Positions 33,443-41,928 are shown, counted from the stretch's first letter. The stretch is DNA of 44,839 nt from JAGXFP01 sp046484585 (GCA_046484585.1 JAWOIQ010000161.1:1-44839); one strand, 5' to 3'. The notes: a model not told the origin generated them from the sequence alone. Program-made: numbers and translations.

Positions 33443-34432
33443 TCAAAAGCTGACGGTCAGACCGGCGGTGACACTGAACGATTCCCAGTTGACCTCGTTT
33501 AAACGAGTCATGCCGATGGAACCATTGGCAGAGTAAATCGTGTCAACGCCCTCTTCCGCCTGCCATTTCTGATAAAGCATATCAAGGTTGATCAGCAGGT
33601 GGCCGCCCCCGAATCTGGTCCCGAAACCGGTCACAAAGCCCGTGGCATCATTTGAATAATGTTCGAAACTGTTTGGATGAGCAAGATCGTTTCGAAGGTT
33701 CCAGTCGGCCTCGGCCCGGTATTCGCCCGCGTGCAGTTCGAAAAAACCGCGCAGCAGGAGATTTCCGGTCGGTCTGATTTCAAGATCGACCCCGACCCAA
33801 CCGCTGTTCCAGGCGGTTTCATAGGTGCTGTCAAGCCCCGCAATCGGCCCCACCGGCGGCGGGTCATAGGCCGGATCCGTACTGAAGGGGTTGTCCAGCG
33901 AAAGGGTCTGGTAGCCGTCATGAATTGTCAGATCCTGAGTATGATAAGAGTAACCGACCAGGGGCGAAACCATAACCCTGCCATTGGCGCTCAAGAAAAC
34001 AAGGCCGATGCCGGTCGTAAAATCGTAGACGCTGCCGTCATCCGCCTGATTGTTGGAGCGCGACCATTCATCGGCGCGATTATCGAACTGGTAATCGGAA
34101 TCCTGATTTTCGCCGCTCTGGATCTCCCCGAAATTAAATCTGACCTTGGCGGTGCCGCCAAAACGGGCCCGGTCATTAACCATGAGCACTCTGCCCTTGG
34201 TGTTGATTTCGATGATTTCCAGCTCATCCCAGCTCAGCTCGGAGAGTATATTTGGATCGGTGCCGTAGATGTTGCCGGCGATATTCCAGTCTAACTGATC
34301 AACCCGGCGGCCGGCATTAACCTCCAGATCGAATTTGGCAAGCCGGTCCCGTGCCGCGGCCGCATTGGCATTTGCCAGCAGGATAAGGGCCGAAATGGTT
34401 AAAACCACAACTTTAATAAAATTATTTTTCAT
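33443..34432 (-). CDS. Predicted outer-membrane beta-barrel protein
   Basis: 329 residues. Signal peptide about 1-27 (VVVLTISALILLANANAAAA, cleavage near Ala). The mature protein shows alternating aromatic and polar strands, ends in the outer-membrane consensus TAGLTVSF with terminal Phe, and has many Asp/Asn-rich turns. The segment ELSWDELEIIEINTKGRVLM resembles the opening strand of omptin-like or Protochlamydia-type barrels, but I see no protease catalytic set, so I do not call it a protease. Start at ATG 34430-34432. Isolated between repeat B4 and the HAD gene. Confidence 0.75.
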   Translation of the reverse strand: MKNNFIKVVVLTISALILLANANAAAARDRLAKFDLEVNAGRRVDQLDWNIAGNIYGTDPNILSELSWDELEIIEINTKGRVLMVNDRARFGGTAKVRFNFGEIQSGENQDSDYQFDNRADEWSRSNNQADDGSVYDFTTGIGLVFLSANGRVMVSPLVGYSYHTQDLTIHDGYQTLSLDNPFSTDPAYDPPPVGPIAGLDSTYETAWNSGWVGVDLEIRPTGNLLLRGFFELHAGEYRAEADWNLRNDLAHPNSFEHYSNDATGFVTGFGTRFGGGHLLINLDMLYQKWQAEEGVDTIYSANGSIGMTRLNEVNWESFSVTAGLTVSF

Positions 34433-34491
34433 GGCAGGTCCGTTCCCCTGTTTGGATTACTGGTTTATCGATTTGTCCGTCCTGCTATATC

Positions 34492-35334
34492 CTAGCGTCG
34501 CCCGTTTTTAAGGAGCGGGGCGAGTTCCGGCAGATAATGAACCGCGCCCTCCAGCAGACCGGCCGCATAATTGCCGTTCATATCAAGGAAACCTCCCCCG
34601 GCGATATAGAGGGTGCCGACCGGGGCACCTTGCCGGGCCTGTCTTTTGACCTCATCGATGGCGTTGGCTACCAGTATCGACCTGACCTCACTGGTCAACA
34701 CCTCAAGATCGTTGCCGCTGTCTCCCGCATAAAGGGTGCGTTCCGGAATAACTCCGGTCTGGCGGACGATGAACCTTACCGCTTCCAGTTTGCTGGCCGA
34801 TTCCGGGAGCAGATCGAAAAGACCCAGCCGGTTCACCTCGTCAACGCTGAAAACAGACCTGACTTTGGCCGGGCAATGGACCAGCCGGCTCTGCACCTTG
34901 GCCTTCAGTATAGCAGAATCGATCCCGGGATCGGTATAATAACTTAATTTGAAGCGGCCCTGTTTTTCCGGCTCCTGAAGTTCAAGCTCGGCTATACCTT
35001 CGAGCCGGGCGGCCAGTTCACCGGTAGTTGTCCCCTGCCAATCCTTGCCGATCATCTCGTGCCATTCCTGCCAGGACTGCCAGCTGCCCGCCGCTTTCCG
35101 ATAGATGGTCGTCCCCACATCGCCAACCATGAAATCCGGGCAGGGCAGATCGAATTCTTCGATCGCCTTTTGGAGAAGATGGAAATCGCGGCCGCTCACA
35201 TAGGCCAGGGTCACGAATGGTTTGGCGGCCAATTTTCCGAAAAGCGGCCGCGCCGCCGGGGATTCCGGCTGAAAGCCGTTCGGCAGGAGGGTCCGGTCAA
35301 GGTCGGTGCAGAGCAGAAGTTGCTTGATGGCCAT
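34492..35334 (-). CDS. HAD-IIB phosphatase (sucrose-phosphatase-like)
   Basis: 280 residues. HAD motifs: nucleophile Asp11 and acid/base Asp13 in LLLCTDLDRTLL, Ser in AYVSGRD, Lys about 186 in ESASKLEAV, and the acidic GDSGND (about 204-209). The C2-type cap (about 85-160) and the FLVGDVGTTIY-like segment (DFMVGDVGTTIY) fit the sucrose-6-phosphate / mannosyl-phosphoglycerate phosphatase branch. The true sugar phosphate is unknown; no sucrose-phosphate synthase is nearby. It starts five bases after the S4 gene stop, with no good Shine-Dalgarno, so translation is probably coupled. Confidence 0.85.
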   Translation of the reverse strand: MAIKQLLLCTDLDRTLLPNGFQPESPAARPLFGKLAAKPFVTLAYVSGRDFHLLQKAIEEFDLPCPDFMVGDVGTTIYRKAAGSWQSWQEWHEMIGKDWQGTTTGELAARLEGIAELELQEPEKQGRFKLSYYTDPGIDSAILKAKVQSRLVHCPAKVRSVFSVDEVNRLGLFDLLPESASKLEAVRFIVRQTGVIPERTLYAGDSGNDLEVLTSEVRSILVANAIDEVKRQARQGAPVGTLYIAGGGFLDMNGNYAAGLLEGAVHYLPELAPLLKNGRR

Positions 35335-35339
35335 GATCG

Positions 35340-35573
35340 TCAGTCGGCTGGCTGCGGATCGAGATAGCAGACTTGGGCGGTCTGACCGGCGATCTGCACG
35401 AGATCATGGTGGCGGAGCTGTCTGCCGCGCCTGGTCTCGATTTCACCGTTGACCAGAACCTCGCCTCCCTGGATCCTGGCCTTCGCTTCGCCGCCGGTCT
35501 CCACCAGCATCGCAATTTTAAGAAACTGACCGAGCCGGATAGTTCCGCCTCTTATCTCTATTTGATCACTCAT
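35340..35573 (-). CDS. S4-domain RNA-binding protein (YbcJ-like)
   Basis: A single S4 domain of about 77 residues: IRLGQFLKIAMLVETGGEAK then IQGGEVLVNGEIETRRGRQL, the compact RNA-binding alpha-L motif. Matches the YbcJ-like free-standing S4 group; it may bind structured RNA. Two neighbouring ATGs (35573 and 35579) both lack a clear Shine-Dalgarno; I chose the one giving MSDQIEIRGG. The longer frame to 35618 is less likely. Followed at five bases by the HAD gene on the same strand. Confidence 0.8.
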   Translation of the reverse strand: MSDQIEIRGGTIRLGQFLKIAMLVETGGEAKARIQGGEVLVNGEIETRRGRQLRHHDLVQIAGQTAQVCYLDPQPAD

Positions 35574-35683
35574 TTGCATATTTTTTTGTAAACCGTTGTC
35601 AAAAAATAACGGTACCATTGGGATAATGGTACTCGGCGGATTAATCCGGAGCGCTCCTGTTTTTTATCCTGATCGAGTAATAG

Positions 35684-35815
35684 TGATGGCATTGAAAAAA
35701 GCTGTCATTTAGAACGCATGTGAGAAATCTTGTTCGTTAACTCATTGCGATTATTAAGATTTCTCCCGTTGGTCGAAATGACATTTTGGGCGAAATCCTT
35801 TTACGACGCCATCAA
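35684..35815. repeat. Family A termini around the 1-126-type hairpin
   Basis: TGATGGCATTGAAAAAAGC at the left, CTTTTACGACGCCATCAA at the right. Interior GCTGTCATTTAGAACGCATG then GTGAGAAATCTT, a 30-base loop, AAGATTTCTCCCGTTGGTCG and AAATGACA. Shows that the hairpin module sits between family A ends. Confidence 0.8.
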
Positions 35816-35854
35816 GATTAACAGTCTCATTTTAAAAGAGCGACAGGATTTTCC

Positions 35855-36691
35855 ATGAAGATCATATTTCTGCTGCTGGTCATCATAATAATCGCGGGCT
35901 TAGTGGTCACCGGTCAACACCGGCTGATCTACCACCCGCGACCCTATGACGACAAGCCCACCCTGCCCAAACGGGGAGAGGTCCTGGAATACTACACCGG
36001 ACAGGGCCGACAGGTGGCCTTTTATCTGCCCCCCGGAGACCATGGCCAGATCCCCGGACGCCTATGGTTGATTTTCGGCGGCAATGCCTCCCTGGCCCTC
36101 GATTGGCTTGAGTTGATCGAGGACTTTCCCGACCCGGAGGCCGCCTTTTTGCTGGTGGACTATCCCGGATACGGCAGATCCGAGGGACGGCCCGGCCCCG
36201 CCGCGATTCTTGAGTCGGCCGAAACAGCCCTGCTTACTCTGGCCGCGCATCTTGATGCCTCTCAGGCCGACCTGGAGCAGAGACTCCTGTTGGCGGGCCA
36301 TTCCCTTGGAGCAGCGGTGGCCCTGCTTTTCGCCGAAAAGCACCGGGTCGGGCGCATCGTACTGATTTCACCGTTTACCAACCTTAAAGATATGGCCGCC
36401 CGCCTGGTCGGCACGCTTCTGGCTCGGACCATTTTCGCTGATTACGACAACCGCTCCCGACTGCGGAAGATCATCAATCGGCACCCTCCTCCGGCAATCA
36501 CCATTATTCACGGGGCCAGGGACAAGATAGTCCCGGTTGAAATGGGCAGGGAACTGGCGAGGATCTCTTCGAAAATCGATTATTTAGAGGTGGAAAACGG
36601 CGATCATAACTATATTATTATCACCGCCAGGGATCAGATTCTTAAGGCCATGCTCGATCCCGATAAAATCGACAGGGGAGGCAAGCGATGA
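35855..36691 (+). CDS. Alpha/beta hydrolase with N-terminal membrane anchor
   Basis: 278 residues. A hydrophobic segment about 2-20 (IIFLLLVIIIIAGLVVTG) is an anchor or uncleaved signal, so the enzyme likely faces the periplasm. Triad: Ser about 150 in GHSLGAA, Asp about 224 in GARDKIVP, His about 250 in NGDHNYI; the oxyanion region is FGGNASLALDW. It resembles the YfhR/BEM46 group of prolyl-peptidase-like serine hydrolases; the substrate is unknown. Shine-Dalgarno AGGA. Its stop overlaps the next ATG by four bases. Confidence 0.87.
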   Translation: MKIIFLLLVIIIIAGLVVTGQHRLIYHPRPYDDKPTLPKRGEVLEYYTGQGRQVAFYLPPGDHGQIPGRLWLIFGGNASLALDWLELIEDFPDPEAAFLLVDYPGYGRSEGRPGPAAILESAETALLTLAAHLDASQADLEQRLLLAGHSLGAAVALLFAEKHRVGRIVLISPFTNLKDMAARLVGTLLARTIFADYDNRSRLRKIINRHPPPAITIIHGARDKIVPVEMGRELARISSKIDYLEVENGDHNYIIITARDQILKAMLDPDKIDRGGKR

Positions 36692-36906
36692 CGGAACACA
36701 AGGTCACGGTATTCAGGGAATATCCTCTGAAAGAGGGGCAGGAAATCCACTTTGCCGACGGCGTGCGGCACGGCGACTGGCTGGTGGTCAAGGCCGGTCC
36801 CAAAAAAATCAGGCTGCGCTGCCCGGTTTCCGGAGTGGAAATAGAATGCGACAAGCCCTATTTTTTTGTCGAGGAGAGGCGCCAGCAAAAATGGCCGGCG
36901 GAATAA
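36688..36906 (+). CDS. Small conserved-looking protein, unknown
   Basis: 72 residues: VTVFREYPLKEGQEIHFADG, RHGDWLVVKAGPKKIRLRCP and a CPVSGVEIEC pair of cysteines. It looks like a compact beta protein, possibly metal-binding through Cys45 and Cys54, but I recognise no family. The four-base overlap (ATGA) with the hydrolase gene argues that it is a real, coupled gene. It ends four bases before the tRNA gene on the other strand. Confidence 0.65.
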   Translation: MTEHKVTVFREYPLKEGQEIHFADGVRHGDWLVVKAGPKKIRLRCPVSGVEIECDKPYFFVEERRQQKWPAE

Positions 36907-36909
36907 CAA

Positions 36910-36986
36910 TGGTGCGCCCGGCAGGATTCGAACCTGCGACTCTCGGCTTCGAAGGCCGATGCTCTATCCAGCTGAGCTACGAGCGC
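36910..36986 (-). tRNA. tRNA-Arg (anticodon TCG)
   Basis: On the - strand: acceptor GCGCTCG pairs with CGGGCGC, D-arm AGCTCAGCTGGATAGAGC, anticodon loop CTTCGAA with TCG in the centre, T-arm GCAGGTTCGAATCCTGC, discriminator A, and CCA encoded at 36912-36910. Reads CGN arginine codons (CGA and wobble). Confidence 0.96.
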
Positions 36987-37108
36987 TTTTGGATCTTACG
37001 ATTGTTCATGCCGGCGACGAATTGAGTCGCCCGACAGGGAATGGGTCAACTTAACTTCTTTTCCCGAAAAAATCCAGGCGGTAGCGGTCAGGAGGCTTTG
37101 AGCTCATA

Positions 37109-37363
37109 CCTGAATCCGTGAGCGTTCGCCCCGCAGGGCGGCGGGTAAATAGTTGTTCCCGTCACTAATTAAACATTTTTTACGTAATTACAGCCAACTA
37201 GTGTCTGTCCAGAGATGAGGATTTTTGTCCGAGAACGAGAAGCAAGGATCGGGTACGTGAGCACTTTCCGACTCCGCAGCGACGAAGTTATCGGGCAAAA
37301 AGACCATTTATGGACAGGCTCCAACTAATCTAATGAACCGTGCAAAGCCGTCACGGATTCAGT
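37109..37363. repeat. Family B element B5, interrupted by C2, 5-bp target duplication
   Basis: Starts CCTGAATCCGTGAGCG and ends GTCACGGATTCAG plus T. TCATA is duplicated at 37104-37108 and 37364-37368. C2 is inserted at 37201-37320; removing it gives a B-type tail of the same length as in B6. Its end encodes the last residues and stop of hpt. Confidence 0.9.
37201..37320. repeat. Family C element C2 inserted in B5
   Basis: 120 bp from GTGTCTGTCCAGAGATGAGG to ATTTATGGACAGGCT. Flanked by CCAACTA at 37194-37200 and 37321-37327. Uninterrupted at the point where C1 carries B3. Confidence 0.88.
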
Positions 37364-37860
37364 TCATAGATATCGGGCAACTCCCGGTAGCGCTCGCCAT
37401 AATCGAGGCCATAGCCGACCAGGAAACCCTCTCGCCGGAAACCGTAATAGTCGATGCTCACTTTTTCCCGTCGTCTCCGGCGTTTATCGATCAGGGCGCA
37501 GACCTTTACGGAATCGGCCCCGCAGTCATACAGATGAGCCAGCAGCCAGGCCAGGGTCGTGCCGGTATCGACGATATCTTCAACCAGCAGCACCACCCTG
37601 CCGGCCAGGTCGGTTTCAAGATCCTTGCTCAGCCTGATCCGGCCGGAGGAACAGCGGTCGGAACCATAGCTGGCCACCCGGATAAAATCAACCTCAAGGG
37701 GGGTCGAGATTGCCCGGACCAGATCGCCGGTAAAGATAAAGGCGCCCTTCAGAACCCCGACGACCAGGAGTCTTTCCGGAGATCGCTCGGATATCAGGCG
37801 GCCGAGTTCCTCCACCCTCCGGGCAATCTCCGCCCTCGATATGACCAGCTCCTTCTCCAT
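37351..37860 (-). CDS. hpt: Hypoxanthine phosphoribosyltransferase
   Basis: Purine salvage: converts hypoxanthine (and guanine) with PRPP to IMP/GMP. 169 residues. PRPP-binding motif LLVEDIVDTGTT, plus VVGVLKGAFIF near the N-terminus and the VGYGLDYGERYRELPDI signature. Start ATG 37858-37860 (MEKELVISRAEI) is preferred; a TTG 11 codons earlier would overlap the mnmE stop. The C-terminal Leu-Asn-Pro and TGA are read from the end of repeat B5, so the tail after DIYE is element-derived. Last gene of the mnmE operon, 22 bases after the mnmE stop. Confidence 0.94.
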   Translation of the reverse strand: MEKELVISRAEIARRVEELGRLISERSPERLLVVGVLKGAFIFTGDLVRAISTPLEVDFIRVASYGSDRCSSGRIRLSKDLETDLAGRVVLLVEDIVDTGTTLAWLLAHLYDCGADSVKVCALIDKRRRRREKVSIDYYGFRREGFLVGYGLDYGERYRELPDIYELNP

Positions 37861-37882
37861 GGCGGCTGTCCGCGGTAATCGC

Positions 37883-39289
37883 CTATTTGCCAAGGCAGAA
37901 TCTGGTAAAGATCATCTCCAGGATGTCATCGGTGGTGGTTTCCCCGATAATATCACCCAGATGATCCAGAGCCGCCTGGACTTCGATGGCTACCAGGTCC
38001 GGCGGCAGATTTTCCCGAAGGGCGCCGGCCAGCTGACTGGCCGCCGCCAGGGAGGCGGCCAGGGCGGCGGCATGGCGCACGTTCGGCACGCAGGCATGGT
38101 CCGGCTCCGATTGTTCGCCGCCGCCGCTTACCGCGGCAAATATGGCCTCTTCCAGCCGGGCCAGACCCTGGCCGGTCTTTGCCGAAATCTCCACCGCTGA
38201 AAAGCGCGGGAAGGATGCCCGGTAGGATTGGAGATCCTTGCCGGGCACCAGATCTACCTTGTTGACGACCAGGATTGCCGGCTGCTCGCCGATAATTTCA
38301 GCAAGAGCCCGATCTTCGTCGCTCAATTCACCGGCCCCGTCAACCACCAACAGGACCAGATCGGCCGATTCCAGTTTCTGCCGCGCCTTCCTGATGCCGA
38401 TCTCCTCGACCGCTTCCGCGCCTTGCCGGATCCCGGCCGTGTCGATAATCCGCACCGGAATGCCCTTGATATCTAGATACTCCTCAATGATATCTCGGGT
38501 GGTGCCGGGAATCTCGGTAACGATCGCCCGGTCTTCCCGGAGCAGACTGTTGAGCAGGCTCGATTTGCCGACGTTGGGACGGCCGAGGATCACCACCGAA
38601 ATCCCCTCCCGGAAAATCTTGCCGCGCTCGGCCGCGTTGACGAGATCGTTCAGGGGAGCGATCACCTGATTTTGAAGATCGTCGAGCATTTGCCGCGGGT
38701 TGATGATTTCCACATCCTCATCGGGAAAATCAATGGCCACCTCGATCACCGCCCTGATCGAGATCAGGGCTTCGCGGAGGGCGACAATCCGTTCATGGAG
38801 ACCGCCCCCGAGCTGGGAGAGCGCGATCTGGAGGCCTTCTCCGGTTTTAGCCTGGAGCAGCTCGATCACCGCCTCCGCCTGGGTAAGGTCGATCCGTCCG
38901 TTCAGAAAAGCGCGTTTGGTGAATTCGCCGGGTTGGGCGGCTACTGCGCCGAACTTGAGAACCAGACCGAGAATCTCCTGGAGAACCAGATAACTGCTGT
39001 GGCATTGAATCTCGACCACATCTTCACGGGTATAGGAATGGGGAGCGGCCATGAAAACCGCCATAACCTCGTCAAGGGGCCAGCCGCTGCCGGGCTCGAT
39101 CAGACGACCATAGGTCAACTGGTGACTGCTTAACGATTTTTGGCGGTGGGGGATAAAAATTTCAGTCAGAATCGACCTGGCGGCCGGGCCGCTGATCCTG
39201 ACGATGCCGATCCCGCCGGGGCCCGGCGGAGTGGCAATCGCGGCGATGGTGGCGCCGTCCCGATCATGGCGGGGCTGGACAACGGTCAT
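37883..39289 (-). CDS. mnmE: tRNA uridine-5-carboxymethylaminomethyl(34) GTPase MnmE
   Basis: 468-residue GTPase that, with MnmG, modifies U34 of tRNAs reading two-fold codons. N-terminal tetrahydrofolate-binding domain (IAAIATPPGPGGIGIVRISG), helical domain, and an inserted G domain (about 220-380): GRPNVGKSS (G1), TTRD (G2/G3 region), DTAGIR, NKVD (G4). It ends in the diagnostic FCLGK with the catalytic Cys. Normal length. It follows khpB by 17 bases in the yidC-type operon. Confidence 0.97.
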   Translation of the reverse strand: MTVVQPRHDRDGATIAAIATPPGPGGIGIVRISGPAARSILTEIFIPHRQKSLSSHQLTYGRLIEPGSGWPLDEVMAVFMAAPHSYTREDVVEIQCHSSYLVLQEILGLVLKFGAVAAQPGEFTKRAFLNGRIDLTQAEAVIELLQAKTGEGLQIALSQLGGGLHERIVALREALISIRAVIEVAIDFPDEDVEIINPRQMLDDLQNQVIAPLNDLVNAAERGKIFREGISVVILGRPNVGKSSLLNSLLREDRAIVTEIPGTTRDIIEEYLDIKGIPVRIIDTAGIRQGAEAVEEIGIRKARQKLESADLVLLVVDGAGELSDEDRALAEIIGEQPAILVVNKVDLVPGKDLQSYRASFPRFSAVEISAKTGQGLARLEEAIFAAVSGGGEQSEPDHACVPNVRHAAALAASLAAASQLAGALRENLPPDLVAIEVQAALDHLGDIIGETTTDDILEMIFTRFCLGK

Positions 39290-39306
39290 GGTTTGGGATG
39301 GCCCGG

Positions 39307-40080
39307 TTAGCGGTTTTTCTGCTTTTTGCCCTGGGTCGGCACATAGATGAGAATTTTCTTGAAATGACCGTCGCCGACGCTGCGGCTGCGGATGGCGCGA
39401 TCGGTCTGCAGGGTCATATGGACGATGCGCCGCTCGGCCGGATTAAGGGCGGGAATGCTCGTGGTGCGCCCCGATTCCTTCACCTCTTCGGCAAGTTTCA
39501 AAGCCTTTTCCTCAAGTTCGTCCCGGCGCTGATTGCGATAGTCGCCGGCATCAAGAGAGAACATGACCTTGCCCTCGACCCGCCGGCTGATGATTTTACG
39601 CATCAGGTACTGGATGCTGTCCAGGGTCTGCCCCTCCGGACCGATAATGGCCTCGTCAAAGTCACCGCCGATCAGGGCCTTAATTTTGTTGGCCTCGTTG
39701 GTCACCTTCACCGCGGCGGGAAAACCCATCAGTTCAAGGATTTTCTCAAGGTCGCTTTTCACTTGATCGAGGTGGCTCCGGGAAATTTCAGCCGGAGCCT
39801 TTTCCGGGGCGCGGCCGCCGGAAGGTCCGCGGACCGCTCCCTTCGCGGGACGCTCGCTCCGCCCCTTTTTCCTGTGGTGGGGTTCGGCGGACTGACGGCC
39901 TTTGTTTTTGAGCGAAACTTTTACCGTGGCTGCTTTCTTGCCGAAAACTCCCAGAAATCCGGCCGAGCCCGGAGCGACCACTTCTATATTCAGTTCATCC
40001 TGTGTGGTGTTCAGGTCCTCACAGGCATTGGCAATGGCCGTGGAGACATCCGCCCCGCTGTACTGTTTTTCTTCGGTCAT
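39307..40080 (-). CDS. khpB: RNA-binding protein KhpB (Jag)
   Basis: 257 residues. Jag N-terminal domain (about 1-55, AIANACEDLNTTQDELNIEV), a basic Pro/Lys-rich linker (about 58-100), a KH-like domain with IIGPEGQTLDSIQYLMRKII (about 142-161), and an R3H domain with PALNPAERRIVHM (about 211-223). It binds RNA and is linked to cell-envelope and division control in other bacteria. Shine-Dalgarno AGAGGGA. The C-terminus GKKQKNR is basic. Lies between yidC and mnmE; repeat B6 is inserted just upstream. Confidence 0.95.
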   Translation of the reverse strand: MTEEKQYSGADVSTAIANACEDLNTTQDELNIEVVAPGSAGFLGVFGKKAATVKVSLKNKGRQSAEPHHRKKGRSERPAKGAVRGPSGGRAPEKAPAEISRSHLDQVKSDLEKILELMGFPAAVKVTNEANKIKALIGGDFDEAIIGPEGQTLDSIQYLMRKIISRRVEGKVMFSLDAGDYRNQRRDELEEKALKLAEEVKESGRTTSIPALNPAERRIVHMTLQTDRAIRSRSVGDGHFKKILIYVPTQGKKQKNR

Positions 40081-40102
40081 ATCGTGTTCCCTCTGATTTT
40101 AT

Positions 40103-40229
40103 CCTGAATCCGTGACGGCTTAGTGGAGAATTTTGTTTTATTGGTTTGTTGTTACGTAAAATAATCTTTTTTCACTAGTCGCCTCGATTCACCCCGCCAA
40201 CCTGCGGGGCGCCCGATAACGGATTCAGG
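40103..40229. repeat. Family B element B6 inside the yidC-khpB operon
   Basis: 127 bp, CCTGAATCCGTGACGG to CGGATTCAGG, flanked by TTTAT at 40098-40102 and 40230-40234. It lacks the GATGCAAGGC half, so it is an internally deleted copy. It sits 22 bases beyond the yidC stop, just before khpB. Confidence 0.92.
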
Positions 40230-40251
40230 TTTATGTATGCGTAACAGAGCG

Positions 40252-41928
40252 CTAAGCGCGGTCTTTGTTGACGTAATATTGCTGGGCCATCTGCAGAAAA
40301 TTGTTAACGAAAAAGTAGAGAACCAGGCCCGAGGCGAAATTAATGAAAATGAAGGTGAAGATCACCGGCATAAACATCATCATCTTCGCCATTTCCGGGT
40401 TGGCCGACGGCATCGGCGTCATTTTCTGCTGGAGAAACATCGAGGCGCCCATCAACACGGTAAGCAGCGGAAAACCGCCCAGATAAGGAAGCTCAAAACC
40501 GATGGAGAGCCGCTCCGGCGCGGAAAGATCGTCGATCCACAACATGAACGGGGCGTGCCGCAATTCAATGGCCTGCATCAGCACCCGGTAGAGTGCGAAA
40601 AAAACCGGAATCTGAATAACCATCGGCAAACAGCCGCCAAGGGGGTTAATCTTGTGAGTCTGGTACATCTTCATCTGCTCCTTGGCCAGACGCTCCTTGT
40701 CACCCTTGTACTTTTCGCGAATCTGGGCCAGTTTGGGCTGGAGCTTCTGCATGTTCTTCATGGACTTCATGCCCTTCTGGGTGATCGGCCAGAAAAACAG
40801 TTTAATCAGCACCGTAACCAGGATGATGGCAACCCCGTAGTTATGAAAGTACTTGTAAATCAGGTTCAGCAGGACCAGAACCGGCTTGGCCACAAAACCG
40901 AACCAACCGAAATTCACGGCCCGGTCGAACTCGTGGCCCGCCGCTTTCAAACCGTCCATCTTCTTGGGGCCGATATAGGCGGTGTAGCGATATTGCCGGC
41001 TGGCGCCCGGGGTGATGACATCGGCGGCGCCAAACAGGACATTTTCGACCCTGTCGGCCCCGGCGGCGGCCAGTCGCACGCTATGACTCGAAGCGCCTTC
41101 CTTTTCCGGCGCCACGGCCATTATGAAATAGGTATCCTCGTAAGCCGTCCAGGTCACGTCGCCGCGCAGGGTGAACGGGCCGTCTTCCTGGAGATCCTTG
41201 ACCTTGATCTCCTCAAGGGAATCGTCGACCAGCACGGCGGGGCCGTTGAACAGAAAAGTTGTATCCTGGGCATCGGCGGAGAAAGGACGACCGGGCAGAC
41301 TCAGATAAGGGGCGCCCTGCAGGGCGGTATCGGAGTTATTGACCACTTCGACAACCAGATCGACCAGATAGTTGTCGTCATTGAAGGTCATGGTCCGAAT
41401 GACGGTCAGGTCACCCGGCAGCCGGCCGGTCATGGTCAGCGCCGCCCGGCCGTCTTGCCGGGTGGTAATCCTGGTCAGAGCCGCTTCATAAATCGGGGCC
41501 GCGGCAACGGTTGCCGGATCGGCGCCCCAGGAAAAAAACAGGGGAAGCTCCTTACCCCGGTCATCGCCGCTGACCAGCTCCATAGGGGGCGAATCGGAAT
41601 CGAACTCCTGCCGGTAATCGTTGAGCCGAAAGCTTTTTATGGTGCCGCCCTCTTCGCTGACCACCGCCGAATAAAGCCCGGTGGTGACCTGAATGTCCCG
41701 GGCCGGCCGCTCCGGTTCAACCGCCGCTGCCTGGCCAACCGGCCGGCCGGCGGCTATTTCCCCGGTATAGGGGGCGGCGGGGGCCGAAGGCCGAAGGTCG
41801 CCGTTTTGCGTTGCCGGCTGTTGTTCCGGAGGCGCCGGAGGGGATTGCGGGGGAGGGAAGAGCAGTTGATAACCGAACAGCACGGCCATAGACAATACAA
41901 TGGCCAGAAAGGCGTTTTTTGAATCCAT
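40252..41928 (-). CDS. yidC: Membrane protein insertase YidC
   Basis: 558 residues, Gram-negative form: TM1 at about 5-22 (NAFLAIVLSMAVLFGYQLLF), a Pro-rich stretch, a large periplasmic beta-sandwich domain to about 340, and the conserved five-helix core with FGWFGFVAKPVLVLLNLIYK, FFWPITQKGMKSMKNMQKLQ and PLGGCLPMVIQIPVFFALYR. Inserts membrane proteins with or without Sec. The C-terminus is normal (YYVNKDRA). Shine-Dalgarno AAGGAA. Follows yidD by 104 bases. Confidence 0.97.
   Translation of the reverse strand: MDSKNAFLAIVLSMAVLFGYQLLFPPPQSPPAPPEQQPATQNGDLRPSAPAAPYTGEIAAGRPVGQAAAVEPERPARDIQVTTGLYSAVVSEEGGTIKSFRLNDYRQEFDSDSPPMELVSGDDRGKELPLFFSWGADPATVAAAPIYEAALTRITTRQDGRAALTMTGRLPGDLTVIRTMTFNDDNYLVDLVVEVVNNSDTALQGAPYLSLPGRPFSADAQDTTFLFNGPAVLVDDSLEEIKVKDLQEDGPFTLRGDVTWTAYEDTYFIMAVAPEKEGASSHSVRLAAAGADRVENVLFGAADVITPGASRQYRYTAYIGPKKMDGLKAAGHEFDRAVNFGWFGFVAKPVLVLLNLIYKYFHNYGVAIILVTVLIKLFFWPITQKGMKSMKNMQKLQPKLAQIREKYKGDKERLAKEQMKMYQTHKINPLGGCLPMVIQIPVFFALYRVLMQAIELRHAPFMLWIDDLSAPERLSIGFELPYLGGFPLLTVLMGASMFLQQKMTPMPSANPEMAKMMMFMPVIFTFIFINFASGLVLYFFVNNFLQMAQQYYVNKDRA

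Noticed and set aside
36866..37054. 62-codon frame with GAPGRIRTCDSRLRRP-like product
   Set aside because: It is the familiar false translation across the antisense of a tRNA; the region is tRNA-Arg on the - strand.
40237..41922. 561-codon open frame opposite yidC
   Set aside because: A high-GC antisense shadow; His/Gly/Gln-rich with no domain, while yidC on the other strand is fully conserved.
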